From assembly GCA_937894955.1 (NCBI GenBank), contig CALAXO010000014.1:1-16208 (forward strand): a stretch of 16,208 bases of DNA, read 5' to 3'. A program made the translations under genes and the position numbers. Of the stretch, positions 1-5,394 are shown piece by piece. The first letter of the stretch is position 1. Each line of letters opens with the position of its first letter. The stretch comes from an uncultured Clostridia bacterium. GTDB lineage: Bacteria > Bacillota > Clostridia > Christensenellales > CAG-138. The notes under the pieces are model-generated. The model saw only the letters and a program-made list of their open reading frames with translations. It did no database searches and was not told the DNA's origin.

Positions 1-1
1 G

Positions 2-76
2 GGAAGGCAGGCTGTCCGCAATGCAAGCGTGAATTTTGTTTTTGAAACGCTTGCGGAGCTTCTCAGCGCGGGCTGA
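2..76 (+). CDS. C-terminal end of an unidentified upstream gene
   Basis: An open frame entering from the left edge ends at TGA 74-76 and gives about 24 residues finishing VNFVFETLAELLSAG. The pattern of an Asn-containing turn followed by an amphipathic helix is somewhat like the end of the DNA polymerase III delta-prime subunit of Firmicutes, but this is too short to identify. The next promoter starts 26 bp after the stop, which fits a real gene end. The frame could also be open by chance. Confidence 0.35.
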   Translation, partial: GRQAVRNASVNFVFETLAELLSAG

Positions 77-102
77 CATTTGCGGATGTCGAAAAGAAAC
101 TG

Positions 103-131
103 TTGACATTTTCGGCGAAGTTTGCTATATT
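103..131 (+). promoter_or_regulatory. Sigma-A promoter for the small membrane protein gene
   Basis: A perfect -35 TTGACA (103-108) is followed by a 17-bp spacer and a -10 TATATT (126-131). A run of TTAA units (about 136-150) lies at the expected start point. The RBS of the next gene is about 50 nt further on. Confidence 0.75.
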
Positions 132-202
132 ATGCATTAATTAATTAATTATTGTTGCGAAATATTTAATTGCGGCAATACCATAATTCGGAGGAACCTG
201 CA

Positions 203-505
203 ATGAAAGCCGTACTCAAAAAAATCTTCCTTTTTCTTGCCGCAACCGCGCTTCTGCTTTATATCAGCGCAGGCACGGCATACCTGACTTACAGCCTCCA
301 CCTGAAAGGAAGTCCCCTTTTTTATGCGTCGGAGGCGCTTGAAACAGCCGTTTTTGCCTGCGTTCTTCCGTTTGCGCGAGAAGCGGCTCTCCGGGTGGGG
401 ATAAAATCAGCCTTCTTACTGTTCTTACTGTCGGGAGTTTACGCAGTTGCAACAGCCGTCGGAGGCGTTCTTCTGATTGAGCTTCTGCTTCCGGTTCTGA
501 ATTGA
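203..505 (+). CDS. Small hydrophobic membrane protein, 100 aa, unknown function
   Basis: The product is not recognised. It is 100 aa with a basic start (MKAVLKK) and about three membrane segments: residues 7-28, a less hydrophobic stretch around 42-58, and a long one at 68-97 that runs almost to the C-terminus. No catalytic or metal-binding motif is visible. ATG 203 is chosen because GGAGG (190-194) lies 8 nt upstream. An in-frame TTG at 170 would add 11 non-hydrophobic residues and has no RBS. The gene stands alone behind its own near-consensus promoter, with a poor terminator-like structure about 65 nt downstream. Such single small membrane proteins are often regulators or accessory subunits, but nothing here shows which. 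Confidence 0.75.
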   Translation: MKAVLKKIFLFLAATALLLYISAGTAYLTYSLHLKGSPLFYASEALETAVFACVLPFAREAALRVGIKSAFLLFLLSGVYAVATAVGGVLLIELLLPVLN

Positions 506-570
506 TGCCGCAAGCTGCTTTTTAAATTGTTTAAATCGTTTTGAACGGGGCTGTGTCAAAGCCCATGCGC

Positions 571-620
571 GGCGAAACGGGTTCGATATTGCTCATCGGC
601 CCGCTCCGCCTTTCTTTTTT
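571..620 (+). terminator. Imperfect hairpin plus T-tract
   Basis: GGCG (571-574) and CGGG (578-581) can pair with CCCG (600-603) and CGCC (607-610) across small internal loops. A T-rich run (tttctttttt, 611-620) follows. It is a plausible terminator for the 203-505 gene, although it begins 65 nt after its stop. A second small stem, GGGCT (548-552) with AGCCC (560-564), lies in between. Confidence 0.4.
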
Positions 621-661
621 CAAATAATTTCATTTTTTTTGCCATTTTTTGAAAAAAGCTG

Positions 662-690
662 TTGACATTTGCGCTATAATCTGTTATGCT
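662..690 (+). promoter_or_regulatory. Sigma-A promoter for the proline-repeat surface protein
   Basis: -35 TTGACA (662-667), 17-bp spacer, -10 TATGCT (685-690). A TATAAT at 675-680 lies only 7 bp from the -35 and cannot serve as its -10. The RBS begins 14 bp after the -10, so the leader is very short. Confidence 0.6.
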
Positions 691-717
691 TGGTATATCA
701 TATCAAGGAGGCGTTCT

Positions 718-1473
718 ATGAAAAAACTGCTTGCTTTTGCTTCCGTGCTGATGCTCTTTCTTTGCTGCTTCAGCATTGCCGCCGTTGCGGATTCGCGGCG
801 GGATGCGCCCGTTTCCGTTTCGCTCGATTTCCCTGCGGAGCAGATAATCGTTCACGACCCGGAGGAAAGCTTAGGCTATGATGCTGCCGACGAATACTGT
901 CTTGCGCATTCATCCGAGGTCACGATCCGCTTCTCCCTGCCCGCCGCCGCGGACCCCGCACGCAGTTTTGTTCAAATCGCCTACGACTTTTATGAACCAC
1001 ATTATTTCACCGACATGCCGACCGAAAACGGCTGCTATGTTTTCACAAGCAGCATAGACACAACGGACACAACGGGCTACCCCTTCAGCGATCTTCAGAT
1101 TTATATCAATCAGGATTACGATCCCTGCGAACAATGGCCGAATCACCTTGTGAATATCTTTGCCGATGAAGCCAATCTTAACGAATGGTGTTCGTATTTC
1201 GACGGCGTAAGCTGGGAATACCCCGAAGATACACCCGAAAATCCCACATATGTTCCCGAAGACCCGACAGAAATTCCCGAAAATCCGACAGAGGGTCCCG
1301 AAGACCCGACAGAAATTCCCGAAGACCCGACAATCGAACCCGCTGCTCCGACAGATGTTCCCTCCCCGTCCGTTCCGTCAACAGGAACAGGTGCAATCAT
1401 CGCCTACGGCATCGCTTCGGTCGTTTGCGGTGCGGGAACGGTTCTCTGCGGCAAACGCCGAACAAGAGGCTGA
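718..1473 (+). CDS. Secreted surface protein with PExPTxx heptad repeats and sortase-like tail
   Basis: This is a 251-aa exported protein. ATG 718 is chosen because AAGGAGG (705-711) lies 6 nt upstream and the protein then opens with a classical signal peptide (MKKLLAF, hydrophobic to about residue 20, AVA|D cleavage after residue 24). A longer frame back to 649 overlaps the promoter and is rejected. Residues 25-170 form an unrecognised acidic, aromatic-rich domain. Residues 173-214 are six 7-residue proline-rich repeats of the form P-E-D/N-P-T-x-x, the last one degenerate. The tail is VPSTG (219-223), a hydrophobic segment, then KRR. That is the layout of an LPXTG sorting signal, with V replacing L. 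The repeats probably form a stiff spacer through the cell wall. Anchoring by sortase is inferred, and no sortase gene is in the window. Confidence 0.8.
   Translation: MKKLLAFASVLMLFLCCFSIAAVADSRRDAPVSVSLDFPAEQIIVHDPEESLGYDAADEYCLAHSSEVTIRFSLPAAADPARSFVQIAYDFYEPHYFTDMPTENGCYVFTSSIDTTDTTGYPFSDLQIYINQDYDPCEQWPNHLVNIFADEANLNEWCSYFDGVSWEYPEDTPENPTYVPEDPTEIPENPTEGPEDPTEIPEDPTIEPAAPTDVPSPSVPSTGTGAIIAYGIASVVCGAGTVLCGKRRTRG
1234..1359 (+). repeat. Six tandem 21-bp coding repeats (heptad PExPTxx)
   Basis: There are six in-frame 21-bp units. Their products are PENPTYV, PEDPTEI, PENPTEG, PEDPTEI, PEDPTIE and PAAPTDV. Units 2 and 4 are nearly identical in DNA, so copy number may vary by slippage. Confidence 0.85.
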
Positions 1474-1586
1474 TTGTTCCTGCACGACTGCTTTTTCATG
1501 GCCTTGAAGTTTTCAACCCGGGTTCTTCTTTCCTCCTTTTTGGAACTATGCTGCAGCAAAGCTTCACAGGCTCCATCTCCTTCAAT

Positions 1587-1630
1587 AAACCCGCAGCGGG
1601 GCGACCCGTGCTGCGGGTTTGTTGTTTTTT
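1587..1630 (+). terminator. Strong rho-independent terminator
   Basis: A perfect 11-bp stem pairs AAACCCGCAGC (1587-1597) with GCTGCGGGTTT (1610-1620) around a 12-nt loop. It is followed by gttgtttttt (1621-1630). It lies about 115 nt after the 718-1473 gene. I see no gene in 1474-1586. Confidence 0.85.
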
Positions 1631-1692
1631 ACGGCAGCTCTTCCCAAGTTTCAAATAATCCGCTTTTTTAAACCATCCTCTTTATAAATTTT

Positions 1693-1728
1693 AAAAACGG
1701 ATGCAAAGGCTTCTTCCGCCCCGCATCC
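1693..1728 (-). terminator. Terminator of the tetR gene
   Basis: Read on the minus strand, GGATGC (1728-1723) pairs with GCATCC (1704-1699) and is followed by GTTTTT (1698-1693). Extra GGGC/GCC pairing in the loop strengthens it. It starts 25 nt after the tetR stop. Confidence 0.65.
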
Positions 1729-1753
1729 TCTGCCGTAAACTTTTATTGTTTAA

Positions 1754-2308
1754 TCATTTTTTCAAAATCAAAGCCGCCAAGGCCTCCGTCGCTGCTTTTT
1801 GCGCCGCTTGCGGCTCGGCCTGAGCTGCCGCAAACCCGAGAATGATTGGAATTGCCGCTTGCGAAAGCTCCGTTTGCCCTCCGCTGCGCGGCGAAAGGCG
1901 AAGTGCGGCAACTTCAAACATCACGCGCCATTCTTCAATTGCAGAGCAGCAGATTTCCGCTGCTCTTCCGCACTCGCAGCAAAGCAAACCGACCAGAAGC
2001 TTCGGAAGCGAGGCATCGTCAAAAAAAGCGGAAACGAATTTTTCGCAAACGCTCTCCGCATTTCCTCCGCGGGCTGCACCGTTCATAAGTTCAAAAACCC
2101 CGTCGCCGATAACAGCGACGCAGTTTTCGGCGCATGAGCATATTAAATCTTCTTTCGTTTTAAAATAATAATGCAGTGTGCCTTTGCTTATACCGAGTTC
2201 GTCGGCAATGTCGCGCAGGCTGACGCTTCCAACCCCGCGCTTTGCAAAGAGCTTTGCGGCACAGTTGATGATTTCTCCGCAGGTATCCATGTTCAGTTTT
2301 GCGCCCAT
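1754..2308 (-). CDS. TetR/AcrR family transcriptional regulator
   Basis: This is a 184-aa one-component repressor. Residues 8-56 are a standard TetR DNA-binding domain: helix 1 with CAAKLFAKRG, then the helix-turn-helix SLRDIADELGISKGTLHYYF (30-49) and the usual K-x-DL. The remaining, Ala- and Cys-rich helical part would bind an unknown ligand. Five or so cysteines (for example CSCAEN, CCECG) are more than usual. ATG 2308 has GGAGG (2320-2316) 7 nt upstream. The alternative Met7 has no RBS. The upstream gap holds a 9-bp-arm palindrome (2370-2394) suitable as an operator and a tandem 11-bp repeat (2330-2351). Both suggest autoregulation. No transporter sits beside it, so its target is unclear. 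Confidence 0.9.
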   Translation of the reverse strand: MGAKLNMDTCGEIINCAAKLFAKRGVGSVSLRDIADELGISKGTLHYYFKTKEDLICSCAENCVAVIGDGVFELMNGAARGGNAESVCEKFVSAFFDDASLPKLLVGLLCCECGRAAEICCSAIEEWRVMFEVAALRLSPRSGGQTELSQAAIPIILGFAAAQAEPQAAQKAATEALAALILKK

Positions 2309-2329
2309 TCCGCAGCCTCCGTTTCGGTT

Positions 2330-2351
2330 TTTAAGTCAGCTTTAAGTCAGC
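2330..2351. repeat. Two tandem copies of an 11-bp sequence upstream of tetR
   Basis: TTTAAGTCAGC occurs at 2330-2340 and again, directly abutting, at 2341-2351, in the tetR leader or promoter. It could be a binding site or a recent slippage duplication. Confidence 0.7.
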
Positions 2352-2369
2352 TTTGTTAAACAGATTTGA

Positions 2370-2394
2370 TTGAACAAACTCCGCTTTTGTTCAA
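2370..2394. promoter_or_regulatory. Palindromic operator candidate upstream of tetR
   Basis: TTGAACAAA (2370-2378) and TTTGTTCAA (2386-2394) are perfect 9-bp inverted arms with a 7-bp centre. The size suits a TetR-family dimer site. No T-tract follows on either strand, so it is not a terminator for the methyltransferase gene. Confidence 0.55.
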
Positions 2395-2420
2395 ATATCA
2401 AATATCTAAAAAAATCAAAA

Positions 2421-3200
2421 TCAGAATTCGATTCCGTTGATTTTTTTTGCCGTTTCAAAAATCAGTATTGACGCCGCAGCGGATGCGTTCAGGCTCTCCG
2501 CCCGCCCGAGCATCGGCAGGCGGCAAAGCGAACAAAGCCGCGCAATGCCGTCCGAAACGCCGTTCGCCTCGTTACCGATAACAATCACGCAGTCACGGTT
2601 CAGCATCGGAAGCCGCTCCTCGCCCGCCAAATGTCCGCAAACAAGCGAGAACCCGCTTTCCCGCAGCTTCGGCAGAGTTTCGGAGAGTTCGCATTGAAAA
2701 ATTCTGAGATGATATGTGCTGCCCATTGCGGCACGCAAAGCCTTTGGGGAAAACGCATCGGTGCTGCCCGTGCCGAGAAGAACCGCCGCCGCACCCATTG
2801 CATCGGCCGTGCGGATTATCGTTCCGAGATTGCCGGGGTCCTGCAATGCGTCCAGCGCAGCAATAAGCCCGTGCGGAAAATCCTCCGCGCTTTCGGGAGC
2901 AGTCAACTCCGGCGTTCTTACCGCCGCCGCAATCCCCTGCGGAGCGGAAGTGTCGCACACCGTTTCAAGCACGGCGCGGCTCACGGAAAAAAACTCCGCA
3001 CCGAGCGCCGAAACCCGTGCTTCAAAATCCGTGCGTCCCTGTTCAATAAACAGCGTTTCCGGCACAATGCCCGCCTCCAGCGCATCAAAAACAAGCCGTT
3101 CACCCTCGATAAGGTGCTGCCCGCTCTCCCGCCGCGCCGAACGATCCCGCAGGCGGCGCACAGATTTTACAATTTCATTTTTTGTGCTTGTGATAAGCAT
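2421..3200 (-). CDS. TrmH/SpoU family RNA 2'-O-methyltransferase
   Basis: A 259-aa SAM-dependent enzyme that methylates a ribose 2'-OH in rRNA or tRNA. All three SpoU motifs are present: motif 1 with N124-LGTIIRTAD-133, motif 2 IVIGNEANGVS (206-216), and motif 3 LPMLGRAESLNAS (228-240), which forms the trefoil-knot cofactor site. Residues about 1-95 match the N-terminal substrate-binding domain (STKNEIVK...LIEG) of RlmB- and YsgA-like members. Length is normal for the family. It lies 26 bp after the TSCPD gene on the same strand and has only a weak RBS, so it is probably expressed as the second gene of that unit. The exact RNA target cannot be read from sequence. Confidence 0.92.
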   Translation of the reverse strand: MLITSTKNEIVKSVRRLRDRSARRESGQHLIEGERLVFDALEAGIVPETLFIEQGRTDFEARVSALGAEFFSVSRAVLETVCDTSAPQGIAAAVRTPELTAPESAEDFPHGLIAALDALQDPGNLGTIIRTADAMGAAAVLLGTGSTDAFSPKALRAAMGSTYHLRIFQCELSETLPKLRESGFSLVCGHLAGEERLPMLNRDCVIVIGNEANGVSDGIARLCSLCRLPMLGRAESLNASAAASILIFETAKKINGIEF

Positions 3201-3226
3201 CTTCGGCTGCCCTGCTGCAAAAGAGC

Positions 3227-3475
3227 TTATTCGCCGACCGCCTGCCGTATTGCACGTGCAAGCTGATCGCCGCAGGATGTGTTCTTAAATCCGCAGCAAA
3301 TGCCGGAAAGCCTTTCGATCGCAAACTTCGGATCGGCTCCCTCAAGCAGCGAACCGATGGCCTTGAGATTGCCGTTGCAGCCGTTCGTGAACACAATATT
3401 GTGCAGTTTGCCGTCGATAATGTCAAAATCGATCATCGTGGAACATGTTCCGCCGGTCTTATAAGTGTAATGCAT
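3227..3475 (-). CDS. TSCPD domain protein (TIGR03905-like), 82 aa
   Basis: A small cysteine-containing protein with the layout of the TIGR03905 TSCPD family: an N-terminal GGTCS motif, then a central TNGCNGNL, GICCGF, and a C-terminal TSCGDQLARAI. The signature motif is usually TSCPDQLA. Here Gly replaces Pro. The family is related to the C-terminal domain of vitamin-B12-dependent ribonucleotide reductases and is thought to bind metal through its cysteines, but its role is unknown. The start ATG 3475 has AAGGAGA (+ strand 3482-3488) about 6 nt upstream. It is the first gene before the RNA methyltransferase and is transcribed away from the metalloprotease operon. Confidence 0.88.
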   Translation of the reverse strand: MHYTYKTGGTCSTMIDFDIIDGKLHNIVFTNGCNGNLKAIGSLLEGADPKFAIERLSGICCGFKNTSCGDQLARAIRQAVGE

Positions 3476-3545
3476 AAATTTCTCCTTTCAGGGACGGCTC
3501 TTCACCCTTTCGGCGTTCTCCGCCCGGGTTTCTTTCTTCATTTAT

Positions 3546-3575
3546 ATTTTACCATAAAGCAGGGGGCATTGGCAA
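3546..3575 (-). promoter_or_regulatory. Candidate promoter for the TSCPD-trmH unit
   Basis: On the minus strand, TTGCCA (3575-3570), an 18-bp spacer and TAAAAT (3551-3546). The -35 is overlapped by a 17-bp palindrome. Confidence 0.45.
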
Positions 3576-3580
3576 TGCCC
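3564..3580. promoter_or_regulatory. Palindrome overlapping the -35 of the TSCPD promoter
   Basis: GGGCATT (3564-3570) and AATGCCC (3574-3580) are perfect arms around a GGC centre. Neither strand has a T-tract after it, so it is not a terminator. Its position over the predicted -35 suits a repressor site. Confidence 0.4.
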
Positions 3581-3629
3581 AAGAATTTGTCGTCAATTAT
3601 AGTATATTTTGTTGTTTTTTATTTTTAGC

Positions 3630-3658
3630 TTGCTTTCTTGTCTTTTGTATTGTATAAT
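3630..3658 (+). promoter_or_regulatory. Promoter for the metalloprotease operon
   Basis: -35 TTGCTT (3630-3635), 17-bp spacer, perfect -10 TATAAT (3653-3658). The leader would be about 105 nt. A TTGACA at 3663-3668 has no -10 at the right distance. Confidence 0.55.
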
Positions 3659-3771
3659 TAAATTGACAAACGAAATCAACAGTCTCTCTTTCATTTTGAG
3701 ATTGATTGTAAGATTTCATCTTTCTGTGCCATCGGCATAAAATATCTGCATCGAAAGAGAGGTATCATCTG

Positions 3772-4638
3772 ATGAAAATCCACCGTTCCATATTTGCAAT
3801 TGCAATTGCTGTCATCATGCTTTGCATTGCATTTAACCCACCTATCGCTTCTGCCGAAGTCTATCCGGCGAGATCTACCAAAGTCTTGGTTTTGTGCGAT
3901 GAAAGCTATCGTGCCTACTTGAAATCCAGCTATGGCGAATACAACAGTGATATTGTTGTTCAGCTCATGAAGCTTGCGGCTCGTCCGTTTAGCAATGTGT
4001 GGAACGACGGGTTAGACGTTACAGTCGCATCATACGAAAATATCATTGGTTCTCCCAATTCTGTTATATCTTCTTCTGATTGTTGCAATAATCTCTGGCA
4101 CTGGGATACTGATGATTACGGTAACCGTTACAGAGAATGGTCTCATTTCGAAACATGTAATTGCACATCTAACGGACTATGCATTGGCGGAACAAGCGGA
4201 TATCATCACACAAGCTCATTCCCAATTTTGGATGCAATACAACAATACAACATTGACTGCTCAACTTATGATGTTGTTGCTACAATTGTTGGACATCAAC
4301 TTTGTTATACCGTCAGAGAAAATAATGCTTATAGGCACAAATTCTGTGGCGGAATGACATATCCATGGTCAAGTGTCTTTTGCGTATCAAGTATTCTTGA
4401 TTATACTGCTTGGGGAAATTCATCTGCGTATTGCGACAAGAGTTTCATTTCGACTATACGTACTTTTCAACATGAGCTGTCACATGTGTTTGGATGTCCA
4501 GATGCAAGTTGCAGTGCCAATGAAGCATGCATTATGACCGGTGCTTTTGATGGCGTTATTTCTGTAAATAACCTATGGTGCAGCAGCTGCCAAGTACATT
4601 TTTCAAATAACTTAAGTATTTTTGACGACGCAAACTAA
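3772..4638 (+). CDS. Secreted cysteine-rich metzincin-like zinc metalloprotease
   Basis: This is a 288-aa protein with a signal peptide (hydrophobic 7-21, ASA|E cleavage after residue 28). The active-site helix is HELSHVFGCPD: H234, E235 and H238 of HExxH, then G241 and D244, giving HExxHxxGxxD. CIMTG (253-257) supplies the metzincin Met-turn (M255). An Asp as third zinc ligand is known from snapalysin-type (M7) enzymes, while the cysteine pattern around the Met-turn and the later WCSSC recalls reprolysin-like metzincins. The mature protein has 16 cysteines, so disulfides or extra metal sites are likely. This is unusual for a Firmicute exoenzyme. It is clearly AT-richer than its flanks. RBS AAAGAGAGG (3754-3762) lies 9 nt from ATG. 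The next gene starts 24 nt downstream. The target is unknown. Confidence 0.82.
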   Translation: MKIHRSIFAIAIAVIMLCIAFNPPIASAEVYPARSTKVLVLCDESYRAYLKSSYGEYNSDIVVQLMKLAARPFSNVWNDGLDVTVASYENIIGSPNSVISSSDCCNNLWHWDTDDYGNRYREWSHFETCNCTSNGLCIGGTSGYHHTSSFPILDAIQQYNIDCSTYDVVATIVGHQLCYTVRENNAYRHKFCGGMTYPWSSVFCVSSILDYTAWGNSSAYCDKSFISTIRTFQHELSHVFGCPDASCSANEACIMTGAFDGVISVNNLWCSSCQVHFSNNLSIFDDAN

Positions 4639-4662
4639 ATTTAGCAAAGAGGTGAAACAAAA

Positions 4663-5367
4663 ATGAAAAAAGCAGTTAGGTTATTTGTGTCCGCTTGTGC
4701 ATTAAGCATTGCAATTTGCTGCTTAGCAGCGATGGTTGCAGGTTATAAAAATAAGATAGCAGCTCTAAGCCAGATTGAAAGTACCGATTCTTTTTCCTCT
4801 GAAGCCTATGCATGCACGGATAACGATAGTCATGTATTTATTTCCATTAATGACTATATTACATTCATTACTGGCATGTCTAACAATGCATTGCATCAAA
4901 TTGAAGAGCAACGTGGGTACTATTTGTTAGAGGGACTTCCTGATGATGCCGTCCTTGACACCATTGAAGTAAGTAATGGCGACTGTGTATTTACATACTC
5001 AGTTGCACGTGAACCGAATATTTCCATAGAGCCCGATGAAGAACAGCTCATAAATATGTTTACAAAGATTAGACGCAAAGTTTTTCAGGGCAGATCCGAC
5101 TCCAACCCTACTGCATTTGCACAGAGTTTAGCGAATGCTATCGGTGCTACATACTATGCAGACAAGGATCTTTATAGTGGAGCCGTTTATGCTGACATCG
5201 GATATAGTACGGGAAGGATTGAGCGCGTGCTTGTAGGAAGGCAAACCGTAACTCTTAATTCACAAGGCTTAGTGGAATATAGTTATATCCCACTAAATGT
5301 AACCGAGACTGAAGCGGAGAATATCTTTACGCAATATATCCTAATAAACAGTGATATTTCTGAATAA
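4663..5367 (+). CDS. Exported or membrane-anchored protein of unknown function, 234 aa
   Basis: I do not recognise this protein. It starts MKKAVRLF followed by one hydrophobic segment (7-27) without a clear cleavage or lipobox motif, so it may be a signal anchor. The rest is hydrophilic and acidic with alternating beta-like stretches (DTIEVSNGDCVFTYSV, SGAVYADIGYSTGRIERVLV), and it has few cysteines. RBS AAAGAGGTG (4646-4654) is 8 nt from ATG. It sits 24 nt after the metalloprotease and 27 nt before the dockerin gene on the same strand, all three with secretion signals, so one transcript is likely. Its base composition is as AT-rich as the protease gene. A role as inhibitor, propeptide-like partner or anchor for the protease is possible, but this is only inferred from position. 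Confidence 0.8.
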   Translation: MKKAVRLFVSACALSIAICCLAAMVAGYKNKIAALSQIESTDSFSSEAYACTDNDSHVFISINDYITFITGMSNNALHQIEEQRGYYLLEGLPDDAVLDTIEVSNGDCVFTYSVAREPNISIEPDEEQLINMFTKIRRKVFQGRSDSNPTAFAQSLANAIGATYYADKDLYSGAVYADIGYSTGRIERVLVGRQTVTLNSQGLVEYSYIPLNVTETEAENIFTQYILINSDISE

Positions 5368-5394
5368 AAAACCAAATTTGAAAGGAGAAAATCT

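Noticed and set aside
548..564. Possible insertion-sequence end (GGGCTGTGTCAAAGCCC-like)
   Set aside because: There is no transposase, no matching inverted end and no target duplication nearby. A short chance hairpin is simpler.
649..717. Extended start of the proline-repeat protein
   Set aside because: This stretch contains the promoter and RBS. ATG 718 gives a proper signal peptide.
1234..1359. CRISPR-like array
   Set aside because: The 21-bp units abut without spacers and stay in frame as protein heptads, so they are coding repeats.
2370..2394. Terminator of the RNA methyltransferase gene
   Set aside because: The stem is AT-rich and not followed by a T-tract on either strand. An operator role fits better.
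2631..3288. Two long overlapping plus-strand frames opposite the RNA methyltransferase
   Set aside because: Arg/Ser-rich products typical of antisense shadows; the minus-strand protein carries complete SpoU motifs.
3663..3691. Second promoter at TTGACA 3663 for the protease operon
   Set aside because: No acceptable -10 lies 16-18 bp downstream (CTCTTT at that place).
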